Below, one piece after another: positions 42,979 to 55,654 of a stretch of DNA of 64,000 bases (positions are counted from its first letter, which is position 1; each line of letters begins with the position of its first letter). The stretch lies in the NCBI RefSeq assembly GCF_002240565.1, contig NZ_MZMO01000001.1, positions 186,001 through 250,000 of the forward strand. The letters run 5' to 3'. Under the pieces are notes generated by a model, which was given only the letters and a program-made list of their open reading frames with translations, was not told the DNA's origin and searched no databases. Source of the DNA: Clavibacter michiganensis subsp. insidiosus (lineage in GTDB: Bacteria > Actinomycetota > Actinomycetes > Actinomycetales > Microbacteriaceae). The translations under genes and the position numbers were made by a program.

Positions 42979-44721
42979 GTGACCGACACCCGTGTGCTGG
43001 GCGGCCGCTACGAGGTCGGGGCGCTGCTGGGTCGCGGGGGCATGGCCGACGTCTTCGAGGGAGTCGACTCCCGTCTCGGTCGCCGGGTCGCCGTCAAGGT
43101 CCTCCGTCGCGGCCTCGCCGAGGATCCCGCCTTCCGCGGCCGCTTCCGCCAGGAGGCCCAGGCCGCGGCGCGCATGTCGCACCCCACCATCGTGCGGGTC
43201 TTCGACGCGGGCGAGGACGTGGTCACCGACCAGGACGGCGCGTCGCACACGGTCCCCTTCATCGTCATGGAGCGGGTCGAGGGCCGCCTCCTCAAGGACG
43301 TCATCACCGACGGGCCGCTCGATCCGGACGAGGCCGTCCGCATCATGGGCCAGGTGCTCACCGCGCTCGAGTACTCGCACCGCGCGGGGGTCGTCCACCG
43401 CGACATCAAGCCCGGCAACATCATGGTCACGCACACCGGCCAGGTGAAGGTCATGGACTTCGGCATCGCGCGCGCCGTGTCCGACACCTCCGCCACCATC
43501 GCGCAGACCACCGCCATCCTCGGCACCGCCCGCTACTTCTCCCCCGAGCAGGCCAAGGGCGAGTCGGTGGACGCGCGCACCGACCTCTACTCCGCCGGCG
43601 TGGTCCTCTTCGAGATGCTCACAGGTCAGGCGCCGTTCCGCGCCGACACGGCCGTCGCCGTCGCCTACCAGCACGTCAGCGAGACGCCCGTCGCTCCGAG
43701 CACCGTCCAGGACGCCGTCTCGCCGCAGCTCGACCAGGTCGTCCTGCAGGCCATGGCGAAGGACCGCTACGCGCGCTTCCAGACGGCCGGCGACTTCCGC
43801 ACCGACCTCGATCGCGCCGCCGCGGGCACGCTCGCTCCCCGTGAGGCGCCGACCAACGACGTGGGAGCCACGCTCTTCGGCGCCCCCGCCGGCCCCTCCT
43901 CCTCGCAGCAGGCGCTCCGCCAGCTCGGCGTCGACGACGACCGCACCGTCCGCACCCAGAGCCGCCCGCCTGTCCCCTGGATCTGGGCCGGCGTCACCGT
44001 GGTCGTCGTGATCCTCATCGCCGTCGTCATCTGGGTCACCAGCCTCAGCAACATCGCGCCACCCGACATCAGCCCCACCGTCCCGGACGTCACGGGCTCC
44101 ACGTACTCGAGCGCGGCGGCGGCCCTCGAGGAGGCCGACCTCGTCCCCCTCGAACGCGAGGAGGCCAGCACCTCGGTCGCCGAGGGCATCGTGCTGCGCA
44201 CCAACCCGGACCCGGGCGAGAACGTCGCCGCCAAGACCCAGATCGACGTGTTCGTGTCCTCTGGCCCGCCGGAGGTCCAGGTCCCGAACGTCATGAACAT
44301 GGACGAGGGCACCGCCACCGCCAACCTCGAGTCCGCGGGGCTCAAGGTGGGCGAGGTGGTGCGTCAGTCGTCGCCGACGGTCCCCGACGGCGTGGTCATG
44401 CAGACGGAGCCGGCATCCTCCCAGCAGGTCGACAAGGGTTCCGCGGTGAAGCTGACCCTGTCCAACGGCAAGGTCGCCCTGCCGGACGTGCTCGGCCAGC
44501 CCCTCGTGGATGCGCAGAAGCTCCTCGAGGCATCGGATCTGACCGTCACGACCCGCCGCGACCCCTCATGCGGCCGCGCCGATGGATCACCGGTGATCCA
44601 GCAGTCGGTGCCGCCGGGAGACGTCGCCCAGCGCTCCACCGTCGCCCTCACCTACTGCACGGGCGCGGTCCGCAGCACACCGGCACCGACCACTCCGACC
44701 CCGGCTCCCACGCAGGGCTGA
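42979..44721 (+). CDS. pknB: Ser/Thr kinase PknB with three PASTA domains
   Basis: The 580-residue kinase has [25 protein letters not shown] (His140, Asp142) and DFGIA in the cytoplasmic domain (about 8-275), then a juxtamembrane linker, a membrane helix near 333-357 and three PASTA repeats (starting about 365, 432 and 500), followed by a Thr/Pro tail. The PASTA repeats sense muropeptides or lipid II. It starts with GTG 42979 and is preceded by GAGAGGCAGC. It closes the cluster and is convergent with the amidotransferase gene. Confidence 0.95.
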   Translation: MTDTRVLGGRYEVGALLGRGGMADVFEGVDSRLGRRVAVKVLRRGLAEDPAFRGRFRQEAQAAARMSHPTIVRVFDAGEDVVTDQDGASHTVPFIVMERVEGRLLKDVITDGPLDPDEAVRIMGQVLTALEYSHRAGVVHRDIKPGNIMVTHTGQVKVMDFGIARAVSDTSATIAQTTAILGTARYFSPEQAKGESVDARTDLYSAGVVLFEMLTGQAPFRADTAVAVAYQHVSETPVAPSTVQDAVSPQLDQVVLQAMAKDRYARFQTAGDFRTDLDRAAAGTLAPREAPTNDVGATLFGAPAGPSSSQQALRQLGVDDDRTVRTQSRPPVPWIWAGVTVVVVILIAVVIWVTSLSNIAPPDISPTVPDVTGSTYSSAAAALEEADLVPLEREEASTSVAEGIVLRTNPDPGENVAAKTQIDVFVSSGPPEVQVPNVMNMDEGTATANLESAGLKVGEVVRQSSPTVPDGVVMQTEPASSQQVDKGSAVKLTLSNGKVALPDVLGQPLVDAQKLLEASDLTVTTRRDPSCGRADGSPVIQQSVPPGDVAQRSTVALTYCTGAVRSTPAPTTPTPAPTQG

Positions 44722-44846
44722 TCCCGCTCCTCTGCCACCGAGCACCCGCCGATGACGGACGCCGGATTCCGCGATGTCCGCGGCCATCGCGGTCGGAGGG
44801 GCAGCGGCTCAGGCCGCCCGGACGGCCCTCATCCCACCCGGACGGA

Positions 44847-45485
44847 TCAGGCCACGTGGACGAGCGGCGACAGCCGCGAGGCGGTGTCGCGAGCACCGGC
44901 GAGCCCTGCGCCCTCCAACCAGTTGCCGAGCATGCGGTAGCCGCCCTCGGTCAGGACCGACTCCGGGTGGAACTGCACGCCGACGATGGGCGCCGCCTCG
45001 TGTCGCAGGCCCATGATGACGCCGCCCTCGGTGCGGGACGTGACCAGCAGGTCGGACGGCACCGTCCCGTCGACGACGGCCAGCGAGTGGTACCGCGTAG
45101 CCGTGAACGGCTGCGGGACGCCGAGGTAGAAGTCCCCGTCGTCGTGCGTGACCAACGAGGTCTTGCCGTGCATGAGCTCCTCGGCGTTGGTGACCGTGGC
45201 GCCGAAGGCCTCGGCGATCGCCTGGTGCCCGAGGCAGACCCCGAGCAGCGGCGTGCCCGATGCGAGCGCGGCGGTCACCGTGGGGATCGAGACGCCGGCC
45301 TCCGACGGCTTGCCCGGCCCCGGCGACACGAGCACCGCGTCGTACTCGGAGATGACCCCGGCCATGTCGGCGTCGGCGTGGTCGTCGTTGCGCATCACCA
45401 CGGTCTCGGCGCCCAGCTGCTGCAGGTAGCCGTTGAGCGTGTAGACGAAGCTGTCGTAGTTGTCGATGACGAGGACGCGTGTCAC
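44847..45485 (-). CDS. Glutamine amidotransferase (TrpG/PabA type)
   Basis: The 212-residue class I amidotransferase supplies ammonia to an anthranilate- or aminodeoxychorismate-synthase partner. It has SPGPGKP near 54-60, the nucleophile Cys84 in GVCLGHQ, and His173/Glu175 in QFHPES. Length and motifs are normal. It starts with GTG 45485, overlapping the preceding small gene by 4 bases. No large synthase subunit is in the window, so trpG and pabA cannot be told apart; many actinobacteria have this gene beside the pkn cluster and use it for folate. Confidence 0.9.
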   Translation of the reverse strand: MTRVLVIDNYDSFVYTLNGYLQQLGAETVVMRNDDHADADMAGVISEYDAVLVSPGPGKPSEAGVSIPTVTAALASGTPLLGVCLGHQAIAEAFGATVTNAEELMHGKTSLVTHDDGDFYLGVPQPFTATRYHSLAVVDGTVPSDLLVTSRTEGGVIMGLRHEAAPIVGVQFHPESVLTEGGYRMLGNWLEGAGLAGARDTASRLSPLVHVA

Positions 45486-45640
45486 TGATGCACCGTGACT
45501 TCCTGGGTGTTGACGATGGAGTCGACCCAGGGGAAGACCCAGGTGACGAGGGAGAAGAGGATGGCCGCGAGCAGCACGAGGACGATGAGCAGCCGGACCC
45601 ACACCGGTCCGGGCAGGACGCGCCAGAGCGCCGCGTACAC
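45482..45640 (-). CDS. Small membrane protein between sortase and amidotransferase
   Basis: The 52-residue protein (GTG 45640) reads VYAALWRVLPGPVWVR, then one hydrophobic helix (LLIVLVLLAAILFSLVTWVFPWV, about 17-39) and a short polar tail ending VTVHQ. It starts 2 bases after the sortase stop and its TGA overlaps the next GTG as GTGA, so all three genes are coupled. Many actinobacteria carry a similar short gene here. Function unknown. Confidence 0.75.
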   Translation of the reverse strand: MYAALWRVLPGPVWVRLLIVLVLLAAILFSLVTWVFPWVDSIVNTQEVTVHQ

Positions 45641-45642
45641 GC

Positions 45643-46443
45643 TCAGCCCGCCTTCGCGAAAGACGTGCCGGCCAGCGCCGCGGGCGTGGCCGCATCCGAC
45701 CGCGGCTGCCAGGACTCGAAGACGCTGTACGCGATGACGCGCTCAGCGGCGGAGAAGAGCGGGTTGCAGCTGGTCATCGTGAGGATGCGGTCCCCGGGCT
45801 GCGCGTCCGGTGCCTGGGGCACCTCGTCGAGCACGTCGACTCCGGTGGGCTTCACGTACTCGAGTGTACGGAAGCGGTAGGTGTACCAGCCGTCCTGCGT
45901 CTCGACCACGATGGCGTCGCCCACCCGCAGGTCGGTGATCTGGTTGAAGGGCTTGCCGTAGGTGGTGCGGTGCGCCGCGACGGCGAAGTTGCCCACCTGA
46001 CCGGGCATCTGCGTCTCCCGGTAGTGGCCGATCTTGCCGTGGTTGAGCACGCTCGACAGGCCCACCCCGGTCGCGACGGGCACCACGTAGTCGGGGCCGA
46101 AGCGCGGGATGTAGATGTTGCCGAAGTCGGTGGCGTCCGTCGTGGGCGCTGTGGTGATGACGGGATCCCCCGGTGCCGCGGGCGAGGCGGCCGGGTCGGG
46201 AGTAGCCGCTGCTTCCGGCGCCGCCGTGGCCCAGCTCCGGCTGTTCTCCAGCGCCTGGTCGCGCTGGCCGCTGCTGACGACGATGTCGTTGAACCACAGC
46301 TGCCATCCCAGGAACAGCATGATGAGCACGCCGGCCGTGAGGAGCAGCTCGCCGAGGACCCCGACCGTGCCGAGCAGCGCATCCCCCCGCCTGCCACGGC
46401 GCCGCGTCGCGCGGCGGGAGGGGGCGGGATCCTGAGCGCTCAT
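45643..46443 (-). CDS. Class E sortase
   Basis: The 266-residue membrane-bound transpeptidase has a basic cytoplasmic N-terminus, one membrane helix (about 25-50) and a sortase domain with catalytic His158 (AAHRTTYG), Cys226 in LTMTSC and an Arg at 235 near the end. Class E sortases anchor LAXTG-type proteins to the wall in high-GC Gram-positives. The start at 46443 is the ATG closest to the basic segment; the frame upstream looks non-coding. No LAXTG substrate is coded nearby in the window. Confidence 0.92.
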   Translation of the reverse strand: MSAQDPAPSRRATRRRGRRGDALLGTVGVLGELLLTAGVLIMLFLGWQLWFNDIVVSSGQRDQALENSRSWATAAPEAAATPDPAASPAAPGDPVITTAPTTDATDFGNIYIPRFGPDYVVPVATGVGLSSVLNHGKIGHYRETQMPGQVGNFAVAAHRTTYGKPFNQITDLRVGDAIVVETQDGWYTYRFRTLEYVKPTGVDVLDEVPQAPDAQPGDRILTMTSCNPLFSAAERVIAYSVFESWQPRSDAATPAALAGTSFAKAG

Positions 46444-46536
46444 GTGCCGATTGTAGGCGGCGCACATGCGGGGACAGCCCCCACGGCTGTCCCGTGGAGC
46501 CGGGCATCCTCCCGGCCCGGTGGAGGAGGGTACGGC

Positions 46537-46542
46537 TAGAAT
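46537..46542 (+). promoter_or_regulatory. -10 element TAGAAT of crgA (leaderless)
   Basis: TAGAAT ends 6 bases before the crgA ATG at 46549, so transcription would start at or next to the start codon, giving a leaderless message. No clear -35 is seen. Confidence 0.6.
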
Positions 46543-46548
46543 CTCCGC

Positions 46549-46788
46549 ATGGCCCGCGACAAGACGACGAGACCCTCCCGCCAGGAACGCGTGCGCGACG
46601 AGGACGCCCCGAACCCCGTGTGGTTCAAGCCCATCATGTTCGGCTTCATGCTCGTGGGACTCGCGTGGCTCATCGTGTACTACGTCAGCCTCAACGCGTT
46701 CCCCATCCCCGACCTCGGCGTCGGCAACATCCTCATCGGCTTCGGCCTCATCCTGATCGGATTCCTCATGACCACCAGGTGGCGCTGA
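46549..46788 (+). CDS. crgA: Cell division protein CrgA
   Basis: The 79-residue protein has a polar N-terminus with NPVWFKPIMFGFMLVGLAWLIVYY and a second helix (VGNILIGFGLILIGFLMTTRW), the two-helix CrgA signature. CrgA joins the divisome and interacts with FtsZ, FtsQ and FtsI in actinobacteria. The start ATG coincides with the predicted transcription start. A strong terminator follows 17 bases after the stop. It lies between the sortase gene and the rhomboid gene. Confidence 0.95.
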   Translation: MARDKTTRPSRQERVRDEDAPNPVWFKPIMFGFMLVGLAWLIVYYVSLNAFPIPDLGVGNILIGFGLILIGFLMTTRWR

Positions 46789-46804
46789 CCCCAGCCCGAT
46801 CACG

Positions 46805-46837
46805 AGAGCCCGTCACCACCCGCTGGTGACGGGCTCT
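46805..46837 (+). terminator. Terminator of crgA
   Basis: A perfect 14-bp stem (arms 46805-46818 and 46824-46837) with a 5-base loop lies just after the crgA stop and is followed by TCT. Confidence 0.85.
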
Positions 46838-46874
46838 TCTGCATCTCCGGCGATGCGCGCGCGAGGATCCCCCG

Positions 46875-47091
46875 TTGTCCACAGAGCTCCTGTGCACAAC
46901 CCTCCACACATGTGGAGAACCGCGCGGGCTGTCGCACCGGATCCCGCCGGCACGGCGGGTTACCCGCGGAAGCCCACGAGCCTGGCGATCCGGCCGAGGT
47001 CGACACCGCCCCACCCCGTCGGAGGCCATCCCCCATCGGCCCCTAATCACACGCGTGTAACTATCCCCACTGTGGACTGGCCTGTGGATAA
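46875..47091. promoter_or_regulatory. DnaA-box-like cluster between crgA and rhomboid genes
   Basis: In this intergenic stretch (46838-47183) I see TTGTCCACA (46875-46883), TGTGCACAA (46891-46899), TGTGGAGAA (46911-46919) and TGTGGATAA (47083-47091), the last a perfect DnaA box in reverse. A 10-bp palindrome ACACGCGTGT lies near 47050. No gene is coded here. The density is high for 72% GC DNA and matches the motifs of the real origin 12 kb away. It could be a DnaA-binding regulatory or titration site. Confidence 0.55.
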
Positions 47092-47183
47092 CCCCGCTGG
47101 GCCCCGGAGGCACGGGAATCGATCGCCCCGTGTACGACGAACGCGCCGCCCCCGAGAGGACGGCGCGCGCACGTGCGGGTCGG

Positions 47184-48047
47184 TCAGAGGGTGACGGGGA
47201 AGACGGCGGCCGCCACGAGGATGGCCGCCGCGAGGCCCGCGAGCGAGCCGATCTGCGCACCGCGCTGACGGCCGTCCCGCGTCCGCAGGAGCACGAGCGC
47301 CACGAACGCGCCCGTCACGAGCCCGCCGACGTGGGCCTGCCAGGAGACGCCCTGCACGACGAAGCCGAGCAGGAGGTTGATCGCGATGATGCCGAGGAGC
47401 GGGCCGACGTTCCCGCCGAGCTTCCGCGCGAGCACGAAGTAGCCGCCCATGAGGCCGAAGATCGCGCCCGAGGCACCGACGACGGCCTGCAGGGGCTCCC
47501 CCATCGCCGAGCCGATGACCTCCACCGCGAGCGAGCCGCCGAGCGCGGAGATCAGGAAGAGGGCCAGGAAGCGGGCGCGTCCGAGCATCGGCTCGAGGAC
47601 GCGACCGAAGACGAAGACCGACAGCATGTTAAAGACGATGTGCAGGATGCTCGACGGCGAGTGCGTGAACGCGCTCGTGAGCATCCGCCACGGCTCGTAG
47701 TCACCGGAGGCGACGCTGCCGTAGACGGGCGCGAACCACAGCGACGTGGTGACGTAGTCGCCCACGACGGGCAGCACCTGGAGGATCCAGACCACGGCGC
47801 AAACCGCCATGATCCCGTACGTCACGACGGGCGCGGAGCTCCGCGTCATCCGCGTGACGAACGAGGCCCGGGAACGTGGAGCGGTGCGACGCTGCTCCTT
47901 CATGTCCTCCGGGCAGATCACCCCGACGGCGGCCGGCGTCTGGCACTCCGGGCAGATGGTCCGCCCGCATCGTTGGCACAGCACGAAGCTCTGCCGGTCA
48001 GGGTGCCGGTAGCAGCGGTCGGCCGCCGTACGGGGTGAATCGGTCAT
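47184..48047 (-). CDS. Rhomboid-family intramembrane serine protease
   Basis: The 287-residue protein has an N-terminal zinc-finger-like Cys/His segment (CYRHPDRQSFVLCQRCGRT and CPECQ, residues 12-35) followed by six membrane helices. It has the rhomboid catalytic set: Asn140 in the HIVFN helix, Ser193 in GASGAIFG and His239 in QAHVGG. It cleaves substrates inside the membrane. It starts with ATG 48047, sharing one base with the TGA of the cyclophilin gene, so the two are coupled. Substrate unknown. Confidence 0.93.
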   Translation of the reverse strand: MTDSPRTAADRCYRHPDRQSFVLCQRCGRTICPECQTPAAVGVICPEDMKEQRRTAPRSRASFVTRMTRSSAPVVTYGIMAVCAVVWILQVLPVVGDYVTTSLWFAPVYGSVASGDYEPWRMLTSAFTHSPSSILHIVFNMLSVFVFGRVLEPMLGRARFLALFLISALGGSLAVEVIGSAMGEPLQAVVGASGAIFGLMGGYFVLARKLGGNVGPLLGIIAINLLLGFVVQGVSWQAHVGGLVTGAFVALVLLRTRDGRQRGAQIGSLAGLAAAILVAAAVFPVTL

Positions 48048-48586
48048 CAGACCTTCTCGATGGTGACGCCCTCGATCACGACATCCTCGCGGGGACGGTC
48101 GCGGCCGTCGGTCGGGACGGCGTTGAGCGCGTCGACGACCTTCTTGGACGCGTCGTCGGCGACCTCGCCGAAGATCGTGTGCTTGCCCTGGAGCCACGTG
48201 GTGGGCGCCGTGGTAATGAAGAACTGCGAGCCGTTCGTCCCGCGGCCGCCCTGGGTGCCGGCGTTCGCCATGGCGAGGATGTACGGCTTCGAGAAGTCGA
48301 GGTCGCGGCTGATCTCGTCGTCGAACTGGTAGCCCGGGCCGCCGGTGCCCTGGCCGAGCGGGTCGCCGCCCTGGAGCATGAAGTCCTTGATGATGCGGTG
48401 GAAGACGACGCCGTCGTAGAGCGGGTCGGTCGACTTCTTTCCGGTCTGGGGGTGGGTCCACTCCTTCTCGCCCGTGGCGAGGCCGACGAAGTTCTCGACG
48501 GTCTGGGGCGCGTGCGACCCGAAGAGGTTGAGGACGATGGTGCCGTGGTTGGTCGTCATTGTGGCGACGTGAGTGTGCGCAGACAT
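48047..48586 (-). CDS. Cyclophilin-type peptidyl-prolyl cis-trans isomerase
   Basis: The 179-residue cytoplasmic cyclophilin speeds proline isomerisation in protein folding. It has VENFVGLATG, FHRIIKDFMLQGGDP with the catalytic Arg, NGSQFFITTAPTTWLQGKHTIFG and the typical C-terminal IEGVTIE. No signal peptide. It starts at 48586. Coupled to the rhomboid gene. A similar gene near dnaA is common in actinobacteria (ppiA). Confidence 0.93.
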   Translation of the reverse strand: MSAHTHVATMTTNHGTIVLNLFGSHAPQTVENFVGLATGEKEWTHPQTGKKSTDPLYDGVVFHRIIKDFMLQGGDPLGQGTGGPGYQFDDEISRDLDFSKPYILAMANAGTQGGRGTNGSQFFITTAPTTWLQGKHTIFGEVADDASKKVVDALNAVPTDGRDRPREDVVIEGVTIEKV

Positions 48587-48707
48587 GGAGCAATGGTCTC
48601 ACGGCGGAGCTGGGACTCGGCGGACGCACAGGGTCCGTCGTGTTTGCCCGCAGAGGCACCCGTGCCAGACTGAAGATCCTGGCGAAATCACACCGATGGA
48701 GGTCCCC

Positions 48708-49334
48708 TTGGGTCTGTCACGCAAGAACAAGAAGGAGTTGGCGAAGCTCCGCACCCACGCGGCCGCCGTCCTCAAGGAGCAGCGCGAGGTCCTCGACCGG
48801 GCCAACGTCGTCGTGGCCGAGGCCGCGCACACCGCGCGCAAGCTCTCCGACCAGCACGTCGTCCCCGCCGTCAAGCGCGGCGTCGACGACCACATCCGTC
48901 CGGGATACGAGGCCGGTGCCGAGCGCGTCCGCACCGCGGCCGACTCGGCCTACAAGGGCTTCACCCACACGGTCCTACCGGCCGTCGCCGGTGCTGCCGG
49001 ATCCGCGGTCGCCGCGACCGAGGGCATCCGCAACAGCAAGCAGGTGAAGGACGCGGTCAAGAAGGCCGGCAAGGTGTCCTCCAAGGCGCAGGAGTTCGGC
49101 AAGCACTACGTCGACAACGGCCGCTCCTACGTGGGCCGCTACGTCCCGCAGGTCGCTCCGGCGAAGAAGGGCCTCGGCTTCGGCGGCGTCGCCCTCATCG
49201 CCCTCGGCGTCGTGGTGGTCGGTGGCGTCGGCTACGCGCTGTACCAGACGTTCCGCGCGGACGACGACCTGTGGATCGCCGACGATGAGCCCGAGGCCGT
49301 CGACGCGACCGCCAAGGACCAGCCCGCGAGCTGA
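48708..49334 (+). CDS. Membrane-anchored helical protein, unknown function
   Basis: The 208-residue protein, counted from TTG 48708 (an ATG at 48696 is also in frame), has a GGAGGT ribosome-binding site at 48698-48703, which favours the TTG. It is rich in charged helix (LSRKNKKELAKLRTHAAAVLKEQREVLDRAN) and an Ala/Val-rich core, then one C-terminal membrane helix (VALIALGVVVVGGVGYALYQTF, about 170-192) and a short acidic tail. It resembles proteins annotated as hypothetical with DNA- or envelope-associated helices near dnaA in actinobacteria. Function unknown. Confidence 0.7.
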   Translation: MGLSRKNKKELAKLRTHAAAVLKEQREVLDRANVVVAEAAHTARKLSDQHVVPAVKRGVDDHIRPGYEAGAERVRTAADSAYKGFTHTVLPAVAGAAGSAVAATEGIRNSKQVKDAVKKAGKVSSKAQEFGKHYVDNGRSYVGRYVPQVAPAKKGLGFGGVALIALGVVVVGGVGYALYQTFRADDDLWIADDEPEAVDATAKDQPAS

Positions 49335-49361
49335 TCGCCGCTCCTCGATCGCCTCGCGATG

Positions 49362-49403
49362 CGACGAAGGCCCGGACACCGAGAGGTGGCCGGGCCTTCG
49401 TCG
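49362..49403 (+). terminator. Hairpin terminator after the helical protein
   Basis: A perfect 14-bp stem (arms 49362-49375 and 49390-49403) with a 14-base loop follows the gene stop by 27 bases. Confidence 0.8.
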
Positions 49404-49459
49404 TGCGGCCTCGACCGGACGCGTGAGGCGATCGGAGGCGCCCGATGAGGGGCGTGATG

Positions 49460-49532
49460 TGGAGTCACGGGGAATCGAACCCCGGACCTCCTGCTTGCAA
49501 AGCAGGCGCTCTACCAATTGAGCTATGACCCC
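49460..49532 (-). tRNA. tRNA-Ala (anticodon TGC)
   Basis: The minus strand folds as a 73-nt tRNA with acceptor stem GGGGTCA/TGACTCC, anticodon loop TTTGCAA (anticodon TGC) and T arm GGTTCGATTCC. No CCA is encoded. It lies 79 bases downstream of tRNA-Ile, in the order usual near the actinobacterial origin. Confidence 0.95.
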
Positions 49533-49611
49533 GATCGGCGAGCCTCGGACCGCCTGGCGATCTACCGACTCGTGTCCCGCCATGCCCCGGATCATGCGGA
49601 TCCGGGGGTGT

Positions 49612-49688
49612 TGGTGGGGATACCAGGATTTGAACCTGGGACCTCTTCATTATCAGTGAAGCGCTCTAACCAACTGAGCTATATCCCC
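49612..49688 (-). tRNA. tRNA-Ile (anticodon GAT)
   Basis: The minus strand folds as a 77-nt tRNA including the encoded CCA. Acceptor stem is GGGGATA/TATCCCC, anticodon loop CTGATAA gives anticodon GAT, T arm GGTTCAAATCC. It follows gyrA and the DUF3566 gene. Confidence 0.95.
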
Positions 49689-49690
49689 AT

Positions 49691-49722
49691 CGGGCAGGTA
49701 CACGTTACCGTACGCCTGCCCG
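49691..49722 (-). terminator. Possible hairpin between DUF3566 gene and tRNA-Ile
   Basis: Arms CGGGCAGG (49691-49698) and CCTGCCCG (49715-49722) can pair. Position just after the stop of the DUF3566 gene on the minus strand fits a terminator, but there is no T-run in that direction. Confidence 0.4.
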
Positions 49723-49736
49723 TTTCTCCCAATCGG

Positions 49737-50136
49737 CTACGCGTTGGTGAAGCCGACGAGGACGCCGCCCGTGATGCGTACGCTCAGGTTGTAGAGCAGC
49801 GCGGCCACGGCACCGAGCACGGTGCCGACGACGATGTTGAGGACGGCGACGACGATCGCGAACCCGAGCACCTGGCCCAGGCCGAAGACGTCCTGGAGGG
49901 AGAAGTCCGCGGATCCGGAGACCTCCTGGAACAGCTGGTCGACCGTGCCGAACACGTTCGTGGTCTGGAGCACGACGTAGATGAGGAACGTCGCGACGAC
50001 GGTGATGATGCCGAGCACCACGGAGAAGAGGAACGCCAGCTTCAGCGCCGACCAGAAGTCGACGTACACGAGCTTGAGACGCACCTGCTTGGTGGTGGTG
50101 GCACGCGAGGACTTCTTCGCGAGCTTCTCGGCGACA

Positions 50137-50144
<8 letters not shown>
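49737..50144 (-). CDS. DUF3566 membrane protein
   Basis: The 135-residue protein has a basic N-terminus ([23 protein letters not shown]), two long hydrophobic segments ([27 protein letters not shown] and [31 protein letters not shown]) and a linker between. This matches the conserved actinobacterial DUF3566 protein found right after gyrA; its function is not established. Its ATG lies 8 bases inside the end of gyrA, so translation is coupled. Confidence 0.85.
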
Positions 50145-52824
<2,680 letters not shown>

Positions 52825-52906
52825 GGGGGTCCCGTTCAGAGGTCGGTGGATCGTGGGGTCGGCGTGGGGCGGCGGTCGGCATCGGGCCGTGCCGCCGCCC
52901 GGTCGA

Positions 52907-55009
<2,103 letters not shown>

Positions 55010-55058
55010 TCACGAGGTGATCCGGGGACCGTCGTCCCTGGACTGCGGGCGACCCCTC

Positions 55059-55064
55059 ATTCTA
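55059..55064 (-). promoter_or_regulatory. Possible -10 element of gyrB
   Basis: TAGAAT on the minus strand (positions 55064 to 55059) lies 106 bases upstream of the gyrB start in the otherwise non-coding 54953-55141 interval. The -35 region is weak. Confidence 0.35.
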
Positions 55065-55141
55065 TCGCAGGAGTACCCTTCGCACCGCCCTAACCGGCCG
55101 TCTGCCGCGCTTTCGAGGCAGGGGTGACCTGATTCGCCTCC

Positions 55142-55654
55142 TTAGCCGTAGGTATCGCGCGGGCCCCGCCCTGGGATCGACCTGGGACCCTTTTTCCAGG
55201 ACGGGGCGTTCGGCCCCTGGAAGCGGATCGACCGGATGCCGGCGTCGGGGAAGCGCTCGGCGATGCGCGTCGTGATCTCCACGCGCATGAGCCGGAGCTG
55301 CGTCGCCCACGCCGTCGACTCGCACTCGACCGTGAGGAGACCGTCCTCGATGCCGACCGGGGAGGAGTGCACCGCGGTCTCCTCGCCGGCGATGGTCGTC
55401 CACGCCGCCATGAGCTCGGCCTGCGACAACGAGGACGTCCAGCCCATCCGCGAGGTGAGCGAGTCCATGACGTTCCCGAGGGAGTCGGGATCCCGTCCCG
55501 GCTGGAACGGCGAGCTCCCCGCCTTCTGCTCCCGGCGCTTCCGGGCGGACGGCGACCGCACGGACGCATCGCCGAACACCTTGCGGAAGCGGCGGTAGAC
55601 GGCGACCGCCTCGGACTCGGGCAGCGGTCCGCCGTCGGCAGCGCGGGGGATCAC
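55142..55654 (-). CDS. DUF721 (DciA-like) protein
   Basis: The 170-residue protein has a basic N-terminus and a DUF721 domain (about 60-155: LTSRMGWTSSLSQAELMAAWTTIAGEETAVHSSP, then GLLTVECESTAWATQLRLMR). In mycobacteria and many other bacteria DciA-type proteins load the replicative helicase. It starts with GTG 55654, overlapping the TGA of recF as GTGA. The dnaA-dnaN-gnd-recF-dciA-gyrB order is standard. Confidence 0.88.
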   Translation of the reverse strand: MIPRAADGGPLPESEAVAVYRRFRKVFGDASVRSPSARKRREQKAGSSPFQPGRDPDSLGNVMDSLTSRMGWTSSLSQAELMAAWTTIAGEETAVHSSPVGIEDGLLTVECESTAWATQLRLMRVEITTRIAERFPDAGIRSIRFQGPNAPSWKKGPRSIPGRGPRDTYG

